A DNA stretch of 36,250 bases, from the NCBI RefSeq assembly GCF_001468065.1, contig NZ_LNYZ01000043.1, positions 38,121 through 74,370 of the forward strand, in the 5' to 3' direction. This document shows, in pieces, positions 8,512 through 15,687 of the stretch. The DNA comes from Legionella steigerwaltii (GTDB lineage Bacteria > Pseudomonadota > Gammaproteobacteria > Legionellales > Legionellaceae). Position 1 is the stretch's first letter, and each line of letters starts with the position of its first letter. The position numbers were made by a program, and so were the translations under genes. Under the pieces are notes generated by a model that was not told the DNA's origin, did not search any database, and saw only the letters and a program-made list of their open reading frames with translations.

Positions 8512-9111
8512 TTATTCAACAGAATAAACTATACCCGTTTGCGCGCCCTCAACACTTTTGCTAAACGCCAGAGCAACGCGACTTGCTGGCACCGATTCAA
8601 AACCACGAAAAAAAGGTGCATATCGATTCATTGATTCTGTGATGACGGTAGGGCTTACTGCATTGATACGGAGATGATGGGGCAATTCAATCGCCGCGCT
8701 TTTTACAAAAGAATTAATCGCGCCATTTACCATGGATGCAGAAGTACCCATCAAGATTGGATCATGACTTAAAATACCACTTGTTAAAGTAAATGAGCCT
8801 CCTTTATTGATGTACTTAAGCCCAGCTAATACCAACCTAACTTGTCCCATTAATTTACTATCCAGACCTATAGCATATTGCTCTTCAGAAAATTTTGTTA
8901 GCGCTTCAAAATATACTTCACCAGTTACAGCGACAACCGCATCGAAGGAACCGATTGATTTATATAGCAATTCAATTGAATTGGCGTCTCTAATGTCAAC
9001 TTGAAAATCACCAGTTGTATTCCCTACTGTAATTACCGTGTGGCGTTGAGCTAACTCCTTACAAACCGCTTCACCTATTGTTCCAGTTCCACCGATTACT
9101 ATAACTTTCAT
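8512..9111 (-). CDS. Short-chain dehydrogenase/reductase lacking the catalytic Tyr and Lys
   Basis: 199 residues with an intact Rossmann start (GGTGTIG, 7-13), DIRDAN near 39, the AVTG stretch (61-64) in place of NNAG, and RINAVSPTVI (148-157). S111 in TLTSGIL fits the SDR catalytic Ser. At the positions where Tyr (S+13) and Lys (S+17) should be there are S124 and V128 (GTSASMVNGAINSF). Its short length and TSGIL...VNGA pattern resemble the small SDR subgroup without a standard YxxxK (Lin1944-like), so it may bind NAD(P) yet act through another mechanism. Single gene; the ATG follows GGAAATACA with a weak ribosome site. Confidence 0.88.
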   Translation of the reverse strand: MKVIVIGGTGTIGEAVCKELAQRHTVITVGNTTGDFQVDIRDANSIELLYKSIGSFDAVVAVTGEVYFEALTKFSEEQYAIGLDSKLMGQVRLVLAGLKYINKGGSFTLTSGILSHDPILMGTSASMVNGAINSFVKSAAIELPHHLRINAVSPTVITESMNRYAPFFRGFESVPASRVALAFSKSVEGAQTGIVYSVE

Positions 9112-9161
9112 TGTATTTCCTATTGTCAGAGGTCAGTCATAACAAGCATTTTACCCGTCTT

Positions 9162-9271
9162 GGGGCCTGTTGAAGTTCGTTAGATTGAGCCAAAATGGTG
9201 TGATTTCAGAGCACCGAAACGTAGAAAAGTCACCCCATTTCGACCAAGAGAGTATAATTGTCAACAACCCC
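9162..9271. repeat. GGGCCTGTTGA-type palindromic repeat, long copy
   Basis: The ends TGGGGCCTGTTGAAGTT and AATTGTCAACAACCCC form an imperfect inverted pair, with an inner pair CAAAATGGTGTG / CACCCCATTTCG. The left half (GTTCGTTAGATTGAGCCA) matches the reverse complement of 12444-12500, so these are two copies of one dispersed family. It lies between the SDR gene and the convergent end of the small exported protein at 9271. Confidence 0.6.
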
Positions 9272-9636
9272 TATTCTAACCCATATATTTGTTCTAGTAT
9301 GTCATCAATACCTTTGCGGGCAGCTAAAATTGCAGGAGCAGTTTTGCAGTTCGTTTGGTTCGCATCCCCTAACAATCGGTAAGAACGATGCAGGTCGGTT
9401 CTGGCATTAAACCAGTATTCTTTTAATATGAACTGCCCGCTACGTTCTACTAATCGTGCCGATTCTTGTATCAAAGAGGAGCAATTGTTGGTTTGATCGA
9501 CATTTAATTCTTCAATTTTTTGCGATAATTCATGACATTGATTTGCAAGATAAGCTTTTTGCTCTTCAGGCATCATACTGTATGCTGAAAGAGAACATAA
9601 TAAAAATGGAACACTGATAAGAAGTTTTTTAAGCAT
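9271..9636 (-). CDS. Small exported helical protein of unknown function
   Basis: 121 residues from the ATG at 9636, which has AAAGGA seven bases upstream; the reading frame extends to a TTG at 9654 but without a ribosome site. Signal peptide KKLLISVPFLLCSLSAYS, then a mostly helical mature part with three Cys (in NQCHEL, NNCSSL, TNCKTA). The pattern MPEEQKAYLANQCHEL looks like a small periplasmic helical protein. I do not recognise a characterised family. Its 3' end borders the repeat at 9162-9271. Confidence 0.75.
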   Translation of the reverse strand: MLKKLLISVPFLLCSLSAYSMMPEEQKAYLANQCHELSQKIEELNVDQTNNCSSLIQESARLVERSGQFILKEYWFNARTDLHRSYRLLGDANQTNCKTAPAILAARKGIDDILEQIYGLE

Positions 9637-9826
9637 TTGATCATCCTTTAACAATTTAAGTCCAAAATTTTCACACAGAATTCTTACATGCTATTTTTAA
9701 CTTTTCAATGATCCTAGGAATTTACATTACATTTAAACGCAATAATTAATTTCTATTTAATAAGATTAAGGATCTGTTAATCATAAATTGGTAATATAAG
9801 CAGCAATTAGTACTAGGACCTTGAAG

Positions 9827-10426
9827 ATGCTTTACTATTACGTTGATATTCAAAATAAAAATTATTATAAATGGGGCACTAACGAAAAGGGAGATCCTGA
9901 GTTTTATTATTTATATAACAGCAAATGGACAGAAATTCCCATTAAAGCTAAGAAAAAAACAAAACTTGGTTGGGAGTATGATCTTGGCCAAATTAATACA
10001 ACTAAACTTACTCTAACGACATTTAATGATTTTAATAGCATTAGTTTGTCATTTTTTAGTCCTTCACCATCAAATCTTTTTGGAACAACCCAAACGAATC
10101 AACTTCATTTAATAAATAAAAATTTAGTACCATTTCAAGATGAGACAGCGAAGTCCCATAAACCTACTCCTTCCACTCAACCCAAAATCAGACTAAAAAT
10201 TTATAACCTGAATGACCTGACTTCAAATCAAATAGAAAGACTGAAAGAACACAAAAAAATGCTTGAGGGACGTTGGTTTGAGCGTCGCATCCATGATTAT
10301 TTATTTTTTTGTCAAGGACGTACCAAAACCGAAAAAATCACTGAGATCACTAAATTGCTTAGAGGGGAGGCCTGTGACCCCAATGTGGTGGAACAAGGAC
10401 GTACTGGAAAAATTTTAAACAGATGA
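9827..10426 (+). CDS. Hypothetical protein, unknown function
   Basis: 199 residues from the ATG at 9827, with AGGA eight bases upstream; a TTG two codons earlier is less likely. It has no signal peptide and no membrane segment. The N-terminal half is rich in Tyr, Trp and Lys (YYYVDIQNKNYYKWG), the middle holds a Ser/Pro/Thr-rich linker (about 95-120), and the C-terminal half is a charged helical stretch (LTSNQIERLKEHKKMLEGRW). No motif recognised. A solitary cytosolic-type protein with a low-complexity linker could be a secreted effector, but there is no acidic tail to support it. Confidence 0.7.
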   Translation: MLYYYVDIQNKNYYKWGTNEKGDPEFYYLYNSKWTEIPIKAKKKTKLGWEYDLGQINTTKLTLTTFNDFNSISLSFFSPSPSNLFGTTQTNQLHLINKNLVPFQDETAKSHKPTPSTQPKIRLKIYNLNDLTSNQIERLKEHKKMLEGRWFERRIHDYLFFCQGRTKTEKITEITKLLRGEACDPNVVEQGRTGKILNR

Positions 10427-10442
10427 TTTTTTATTTCTAGGT

Positions 10443-10560
10443 GAACTTAAAGTATATCAAACGCTCATCATCGCACTTGTAGCCTGGGTGAAACGAAGTG
10501 AAACCCAGGTTTCGGACCTTCGCCCAGGCTACCCTTAAATTGGCGCCAATGAGCGAACGC
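10443..10560. repeat. Relative of the 2192-2341 element, containing GTAGCC palindrome copy
   Basis: GAACTTAAAGTATATCAAAC at the left and the core GTAGCCTGGGTGAAACGAAG align closely with the interior of the element at 2192-2341. The right end (CCAATGAGCGAACGC) has drifted from that element's CATTACGTGAACGG, and the left terminal repeat is not recognisable. This looks like an older, decayed copy between two plus-strand genes. Confidence 0.7.
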
Positions 10561-10616
10561 GTCCTTTTTTTCTTTAATTCTTTATTTCAATTTTTGATTG
10601 CATGATAATAAAAATC

Positions 10617-10645
10617 TGACAAAAAATATCGTATATTTTTTGTCA
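10617..10645 (+). promoter_or_regulatory. Perfect 12-bp inverted repeat upstream of 10683 gene
   Basis: TGACAAAAAATA (10617-10628) and TATTTTTTGTCA (10634-10645) are exact inverted repeats around TCGTA, 37 bases before the start codon at 10683. It could be an operator for a dimeric regulator, or a weak terminator of the upstream region. No U-run follows on the plus strand, so I favour a regulatory site. Confidence 0.45.
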
Positions 10646-10682
10646 GGCATCCGAGAGGAATAATAAATAAAAAAGGACAATT

Positions 10683-11039
10683 ATGTATCGATTTATCAAA
10701 AAATTATTATCTTGTGTTCTGGTTTTAATCAGCACTTCCGTTTTTTCTGCACCACTCGAAATCAATCTTGACCCCAATAAACCAGTTCTTTTAACCAATA
10801 CGAATAAACAAACGCTTTCTCTATTATGTGAAGTACATGCGGTTGCAAGCGTAAAAAATTATATTTCCATTCAGGTGGTGAGTGGAAAAGGAATGTTTAA
10901 TGGTACTACACTGAAACAAGGTGATTCTTTAGTCTCTGCGTTAACCAATTTGCAACAAATCCCCATATCAGCAGATCCTGGAGCCAAAGCTCACGTCACG
11001 AATTTAGGCACTCAACCAGTAAAAGCAATATGTAACTAA
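10683..11039 (+). CDS. Small exported beta-rich protein of unknown function
   Basis: 118 residues with a typical signal peptide (MYRFIKKLLSCVLVLISTSV, cut likely after VFSA near 23). The mature part alternates hydrophobic and polar residues as in a beta sandwich, with two Cys (C49 and C117) that could bridge the ends. AAAGGA lies five bases before the ATG. A perfect palindrome upstream suggests its own regulation. No known family recognised. Confidence 0.78.
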   Translation: MYRFIKKLLSCVLVLISTSVFSAPLEINLDPNKPVLLTNTNKQTLSLLCEVHAVASVKNYISIQVVSGKGMFNGTTLKQGDSLVSALTNLQQIPISADPGAKAHVTNLGTQPVKAICN

Positions 11040-11269
11040 ATGTATCTATCTTTTGTTCAGGCTGGTTTCCCTCCAGCCCTCAACTTAATTGATATCTGAA
11101 CTATCACGCATCGAAACACCCAGAGTTAAAACAGCTTCTATAAAAAACGTAATTCTATCTAAAAATGAAGCAAAAGCTAAATTTTTAAAAATACTCTGGA
11201 TAACCTGGATAACATTAGCTATTCTCAATGAGGCAGAAGTACCTATTACAATCAAAGGAGTGATAAATT

Positions 11270-11827
11270 ATGAATTTTTTCAGGGAGATCGCTATTCCTG
11301 TTCTTTCCATAATGTTTTCTTTAACAACTTACGCAGCAGACACTGCACCAGGTGCTGGTACTGGTGGAGACTTTCAAACTCTTTGTACGAATGCTTGGAT
11401 GAAAAAAGCAGATGAGGCAAAAGATAAAGTAGATTTTAAAAATTTTGGAGAAAAATATTGTGCTTGCGCTGCAAAGTTACCTTTAGATAGTGACGCTGCA
11501 GTTCAAAAAGCTGTTCATCTCTGCATGTCAAGAACCCTGCTGCATGATACAATGGATACAGTGGAAGATGAAGTAGGTTTAAGTAAAGCAAAAGACGGCG
11601 ATATAATGGATTATTGCCAAGACAGATGGAGTCTTGTTGATCCCAAACAAACGGATGAGGATAAGAAATTAATTAGTTCTTATTGTGAATGTGCTAAGCC
11701 TAAATTAATGGATCTGCTGAAACGATCTAATGATATGACCGACAAACAATATGACGATGAGATTAATAGTATTGCAGATGCTTGTGCTGACAATGCTGTT
11801 GCCTCAAAACCCACACCTGCAAGTTAA
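11270..11827 (+). CDS. Exported protein with two copies of a four-cysteine motif
   Basis: 185 residues. Signal peptide (IAIPVLSIMFSLTTYA, cleavage near 22), then a Gly/Ala linker and two related helical halves. The first has C39, C64-x-C66 and C85; the second C116, C139-x-C141 and C172. Each half reads C-(22-24)-CxC-(18-30)-C, with YCACA and YCECA at the paired cysteines, so the protein looks like an internal duplication stabilised by disulphides in the periplasm or outside the cell. AAAGGAG lies nine bases before the ATG. A longer open frame at 11089-11415 overlaps it in another frame and is not coding. Function unknown. Confidence 0.82.
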   Translation: MNFFREIAIPVLSIMFSLTTYAADTAPGAGTGGDFQTLCTNAWMKKADEAKDKVDFKNFGEKYCACAAKLPLDSDAAVQKAVHLCMSRTLLHDTMDTVEDEVGLSKAKDGDIMDYCQDRWSLVDPKQTDEDKKLISSYCECAKPKLMDLLKRSNDMTDKQYDDEINSIADACADNAVASKPTPAS

Positions 11828-11833
11828 GTCTTA

Positions 11834-11859
11834 CCCTTCTCCCACAAACGGGAGAGGGG
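11834..11859. terminator. Stem-loop between convergent genes
   Basis: CCCTTCTCCC and GGGAGAGGGG pair around ACAAAC just after the stop of the 11270 gene and before the convergent gene ending at 11892. The same kind of CTCTCCC/GGGAGAG hairpin occurs at 36072-36093, so it may be a dispersed terminator-like repeat. The tail AAATTTTC is only a fair U-run. Confidence 0.55.
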
Positions 11860-11891
11860 AAATTTTCTCAGCTCTGTTGAACGCTTTCAAA

Positions 11892-12344
11892 TCAAGTAGG
11901 ATCCGATATATTGATAGAAACTCCTTCCAGGAATAAAAGTGGTTTTTTTAAGGCCTTAGTCAACCTTCCCCAACATAATTGACAAGGAACAAATCTCCTG
12001 ACGCAGGCAATTTTTTCTCTAGTGATTTGAATCATGCAGGTTCGAAAAACAATATGATATTCCAAACCAGCACCAATTTTTTGTGCTATAGCATCACAAT
12101 TAGGCTCGACAATTTGTGTGGCTAATGCTTCAGAGGCAAGTAGGGATGCCTCCGGTGGTAAATTACTATAAATGCTTTTAAATTCGTTGTCATAAAAAAC
12201 CATTTCTTTCTCTAAACAATAAGCATAACGATCCCGAGTAAGAGAAAATTGGCATTTACCGCTGTACCTCAAATAATTCGCATGTACATGAGCCGAAATT
12301 AAAAAAAGACAGAATAAAAAAACAATAGGATATGTTTTTTTCAT
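11892..12344 (-). CDS. Small exported Cys-containing protein of unknown function
   Basis: 150 residues with signal peptide KKTYPIVFLFCLFLISAHVH. The mature region has several Cys (CQFS, YCLEK, NCDA, TCMI, ACVRR, PCQLCW), suggesting a disulphide-rich periplasmic protein. The spacing YAYCLEKEMVFYDNEF and CMIQITREKIAC is helical. GGTGAGG precedes the ATG by five bases. It converges with the 11270 gene. No family recognised; with its neighbours it forms a run of small exported proteins. Confidence 0.75.
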   Translation of the reverse strand: MKKTYPIVFLFCLFLISAHVHANYLRYSGKCQFSLTRDRYAYCLEKEMVFYDNEFKSIYSNLPPEASLLASEALATQIVEPNCDAIAQKIGAGLEYHIVFRTCMIQITREKIACVRRFVPCQLCWGRLTKALKKPLLFLEGVSINISDPT

Positions 12345-12443
12345 CGTACCCTCACCTATTCCAGTAGATCGGCTTTTGTGCCTCGTTCGAATTAATGGGA
12401 CATCCTAATCCACTATAAATGCTAATCACGCATTAATTCAACT

Positions 12444-12500
12444 AGGGTCTGTTGACAATTCTACTTTCTTGGCCAAACTAACGAATTGTAAACAGGCCCT
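12444..12500. repeat. AGGGCCTGTTGACAATT palindromic repeat, short copy
   Basis: AGGGTCTGTTGACAATT (12444-12460) pairs with AATTGTAAACAGGCCCT (12484-12500), with two mismatches in 17. The interior (TTGGCCAAACTAACG) matches the reverse complement of 9177-9192, making it the second copy of that family. It ends 49 bases before the hydrolase gene and may hold part of its promoter region. Confidence 0.65.
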
Positions 12501-12549
12501 AACCTATGTGTTATGATTTGCAACCTAATAAAAAAGTAGCGAACCCCAT

Positions 12550-13368
12550 ATGAACTACACAAAATATGGTTATAAAGTACAGCCAATCACCGAAAGCCCA
12601 GGATATACCTGGTTATTCTTACCTGGTGGCCCTGGTCTGGGTTCTGAATACCTCACCAATTTGTGCCGTAAATTGCAATTACCAGGATCTATTTTTCTTT
12701 TAGATTTTCCGCAAGATGGCATAAATACTCAAGGCAAACTTGATATTAAATATTGGCAAGATGGTTTAATTGATTTATTAAAATCCATTTCTAAACCCAT
12801 ATTAGTTACACACAGTTTTTCAGGGATGTTTGCTTTAAATTTACCCGAACTGGAACATCACCTGGCAGGACTGGTCTTAATGAATACCACAACTGAAAAC
12901 AGTTTTTTTCAGCATGTAAGTGCTATGCAACAGCGACATCATTTACCCGATTTAGTACCTGCTGCCAGTAACTATCATTTGGCACCTTCGAATGAACTCT
13001 ATAGAGAGTTTTGGAATACCTACAAACACTACTGCTTTACAACTGCAGAGTTGCAGGAAGGAGAAAAAATCATTCCTCTTTTTGCCTTTAATAATACAGC
13101 CTATCATTATGCCATAGAGCATTTTTATCCAGACTATTATTGTAAATGGTTTCCAGAAACTCTACCCACAATGACCATTGCCAGCGAAAATGACTTTATT
13201 TGCCCACCCCAAATTTTTCAGGCCAATAAAAAATTCCAGGGAAAAAATAGTATTCATAAAATAATTAGAAAGGCAGGTCATTGTCCTTGGTTAATTTTTT
13301 TTGATGAGGTTCAACATTGCTTTGACGAATTTGTATTGAAACTGAACTCTGTAACAACGAATGAATAA
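12550..13368 (+). CDS. Alpha/beta hydrolase (proline iminopeptidase-like)
   Basis: 272 residues with a complete alpha/beta-hydrolase layout: oxyanion motif LPGGPGLGS (24-32), of the HGGPG type seen in proline iminopeptidases and related esterases; nucleophile S89 in THSFSG; acid D215 in SENDFICPP; and catalytic H244 in KAGHCPW. No signal peptide, so cytosolic. The helical cap (about 115-200) is His- and Tyr-rich. It is followed 22 bases later by a MAPEG protein gene in the same direction, probably one transcript ended by the hairpin at 13782. Substrate not predictable; the PGGPG loop favours small peptides or amides or esters. Confidence 0.87.
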   Translation: MNYTKYGYKVQPITESPGYTWLFLPGGPGLGSEYLTNLCRKLQLPGSIFLLDFPQDGINTQGKLDIKYWQDGLIDLLKSISKPILVTHSFSGMFALNLPELEHHLAGLVLMNTTTENSFFQHVSAMQQRHHLPDLVPAASNYHLAPSNELYREFWNTYKHYCFTTAELQEGEKIIPLFAFNNTAYHYAIEHFYPDYYCKWFPETLPTMTIASENDFICPPQIFQANKKFQGKNSIHKIIRKAGHCPWLIFFDEVQHCFDEFVLKLNSVTTNE

Positions 13369-13390
13369 GCATTTTGATTAGGAGAATGAA

Positions 13391-13780
13391 ATGTATCCAA
13401 TAACAACCATTACCGGTTCCTTATTAGCTCTCGCCTATATTTATCTTTCACTCCAAGTCGTGACACTGCGCCACAGACATAAAGTTTCAGTAGGAAGCAA
13501 AGAGTTTGCTGATTTGGAAATGGCAATTAGAGCTCACGGCAATTTTGGAGAATATGTTCCGTTTACACTAATCTTACTTTTTTGTGCTGAAGCAAATAAA
13601 GCGAACTGGATAGTCCTTGTAACTTTGGTTTTTTTCTTTATCTTAGGACGCATCTTCCATGCCTATGCGTTTCTTAAAAGTAAGCATCACCTTAAATTTC
13701 GAGTTCGCGGGATGATCCTGACTTTTATCGTGATGGCCTTTCTTTCGTTTTTAAATTTAGTACTCCTCTTTCTAAAATAA
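13391..13780 (+). CDS. MAPEG-family integral membrane protein
   Basis: 129 residues with four hydrophobic segments (about 4-24, 56-70, 73-92 and 107-127). The MAPEG signature is clear: RAHGNFGEYVPF (47-58), where Arg, Asn and Glu line the glutathione/substrate site in the eukaryotic membrane enzymes. Bacterial YecN-like members are small trimeric membrane proteins, mostly of unknown substrate. GGAG lies six bases before the ATG. It is placed directly after the hydrolase gene, so the pair may process a lipophilic or thiol-containing compound; this is inference. Confidence 0.88.
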   Translation: MYPITTITGSLLALAYIYLSLQVVTLRHRHKVSVGSKEFADLEMAIRAHGNFGEYVPFTLILLFCAEANKANWIVLVTLVFFFILGRIFHAYAFLKSKHHLKFRVRGMILTFIVMAFLSFLNLVLLFLK

Positions 13781-13781
13781 T

Positions 13782-13809
13782 AAAGGATGCAAATTTTGTA
13801 TCCTTTTTG
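13782..13809 (+). terminator. Rho-independent terminator after the hydrolase-MAPEG pair
   Basis: AAAGGATGCAAA and TTTGTATCCTTT pair (one G-U) directly after the MAPEG stop codon, ending in CCTTTTTG. Confidence 0.8.
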
Positions 13810-13927
13810 TCTTAATGAAATAAATTGTTAACTGGCTGGAAAATAATTATAGGGCTTGAAAATTGATATTTTTGCTGGAATCCATTATTTTTCTTGCTAT
13901 AAAAAATCACATGACCAGGGTTAAGGA

Positions 13928-15523
13928 ATGGCCAACCGTCTTATAAATAAGAATGTTAATATTTATAAGTATCCTCATGAGCTGGAAAACAATTTAGGTT
14001 CGATTACTCTTGGCGATTTACATGGTAATCCAATCAAACTTATTCATTTTCTTTTTCGTTATCAAATCATTCAATTTAACAATGAGGTTAAGAATGTTGA
14101 GGAAGCGTATCAACAATTTGTAACACTTTATGAGCAATACGGTGAAATTCTTCAGGAATATCTTGAAAACCGTCTTCTTTTACAATTCACGCAAATCAAA
14201 ATAGATAATGCAAAAGAACGAATCGCAAATCTAGACAAACAATTATTAACTGCAGAAACTCTAACGGTTCAAACCTTGTCCCAATTGCGGGAACAAACAC
14301 GAATAAAATTAAAAACAGCTGAAGAAGAACAAAAAATATTAACGCAAAAACTAACCGCCCCCAAAGAGAAGCTGTCTCACTGTGTTAGTCAATTTAATCA
14401 CTTCATGTCCAAATTAGAAGTTCGTGATAATCAAACGCTGATTCGCCTCATTGGCGATGAAATAGCTGATCGTGGCAATTGTGATTATTTCATGTTTAGA
14501 ATTCTTCATATGCTTCGCCGAAATCATTGTCCATTAAATATTCTGGCTTCGAACCATGGCAGTGAGTTTATTTATGCGTTTGAACAATTCATGGCAGGAC
14601 ATTCCTTTGCTCCCCCAGGGTATATTGGTGATGTTCAAATCCCTTCTTTTTGGGGTCTTAAACTGTTGCTTGAACATGATATTATTCGCCATGAGGAATT
14701 AACCCAGTTAGTCAATGAAAGCTATAAGCCCGCACTGAAGATACTGGATTACACACTGAGTGAACAGGGTATTACTTTATTTAGCCATGCTCCCATTCGC
14801 TTCGATGCCATTCAACTGATGGCTGCACGTCTTGGGGTAAATTATGATGATTCCACTGCGAGTGCGTTAGCAGCAACCATCGATCAGATTAACCATCAAT
14901 TTCAATTCTATGTTGAAAACAATACCATACACTCGTTGTTTCATTCCGACGCGATTCATGACAGAACGAATATGTCAGAACAAGAACGAGCGACATGGCC
15001 ATTAGTTTATCTGTTCTGGAATCGTTGGGATGCAACAAAAGAAACAGAAACAGCAAGACCAGCGACACACAATGGCTATAAGATTAACTATGTTCATGGA
15101 CATGATGGTTTTCAAAGTCTACTGCCTCACATTTACAACCTGGATACCGCTTGCGGCAAAGACCCACGAAAAACTGAAGATGAAAAGATTGACAAAGCAT
15201 TTCGCTTTATCAAAGAGAATCACAATAAAACCGTAGATAAAACACCTTCAGAATCCTATCTTCGTGATGTTTTAAAATTAAAAGTGTTTGATTCAGACGA
15301 ACACAGTTTAGAATTCAAGAAGCAAAATAAACTGGAATCGCTAAAAACTTCTCATGGTATCGAACTCAATGACAGCATAAAAAAATTAGGCCTACTTGGA
15401 AAACCTATGGTGCCGTCTTCTACTTCATTCATTGAATTGAACACACCAACAACTAAGACCAGCCTACGAGAATTGATTATTACTTCAGAGGAAGAGGATA
15501 AAATAGTTTTCTTCTTGAATTAA
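13928..15523 (+). CDS. Wip-like PPP-fold phosphatase, probable Dot/Icm effector
   Basis: 531 residues with the three metal motifs of the phosphoprotein-phosphatase fold: GDLHGN (29-34), GDEIADRG (176-183, for GDxxDRG) and SNHGSEF (208-214, for GNHE). Further His that could complete the bimetal site are in FSHAP (about 285) and YVHGHDG (about 385). Between the first and second motif lies an insertion of about 110 residues (55-165) predicted as a long helical hairpin or coiled coil (QLREQTRIKLKTAEEEQK). This arrangement, and the overall size, match the Legionella WipA/WipB effectors, which act on host phosphoproteins. The C-terminus (SEEEDKIVFFLN) has a glutamate cluster before hydrophobic residues, as in Dot/Icm signals. 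Single gene with its own upstream region. Whether it is WipA- or WipB-type, and Ser/Thr- or Tyr-specific, cannot be read here. Confidence 0.85.
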   Translation: MANRLINKNVNIYKYPHELENNLGSITLGDLHGNPIKLIHFLFRYQIIQFNNEVKNVEEAYQQFVTLYEQYGEILQEYLENRLLLQFTQIKIDNAKERIANLDKQLLTAETLTVQTLSQLREQTRIKLKTAEEEQKILTQKLTAPKEKLSHCVSQFNHFMSKLEVRDNQTLIRLIGDEIADRGNCDYFMFRILHMLRRNHCPLNILASNHGSEFIYAFEQFMAGHSFAPPGYIGDVQIPSFWGLKLLLEHDIIRHEELTQLVNESYKPALKILDYTLSEQGITLFSHAPIRFDAIQLMAARLGVNYDDSTASALAATIDQINHQFQFYVENNTIHSLFHSDAIHDRTNMSEQERATWPLVYLFWNRWDATKETETARPATHNGYKINYVHGHDGFQSLLPHIYNLDTACGKDPRKTEDEKIDKAFRFIKENHNKTVDKTPSESYLRDVLKLKVFDSDEHSLEFKKQNKLESLKTSHGIELNDSIKKLGLLGKPMVPSSTSFIELNTPTTKTSLRELIITSEEEDKIVFFLN

Positions 15524-15587
15524 ATTAGGAATCAACTACTGAAACGTCCTCTTATCTATACCAAGTATTAAACGATACTGTAGATTC

Positions 15588-15677
15588 GTAGCCTGGGTGG
15601 AGCGCAGCGGAACCCGGGAACTCAGAATATGTATGAACTTCGCAATCCCGGGTTTCGCTGCGCTCCACCCAGGCTAC
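15588..15677. repeat. GTAGCCTGGGTG palindromic repeat, best-preserved copy
   Basis: The left arm starting GTAGCCTGGGTGGAGCGCAG and the right arm ending CTGCGCTCCACCCAGGCTAC pair over 32 bases with one mismatch. It sits between the convergent phosphatase and catalase-like genes, where it could also end transcription from both sides. Confidence 0.9.
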
Positions 15678-15687
15678 AGTTGGAAAC

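Noticed and set aside
11089..11415. Open frame of 108 codons overlapping the start of the exported four-cysteine protein
   Set aside because: It overlaps the well-supported 11270 gene in another frame and has no ribosome site or protein-like features.
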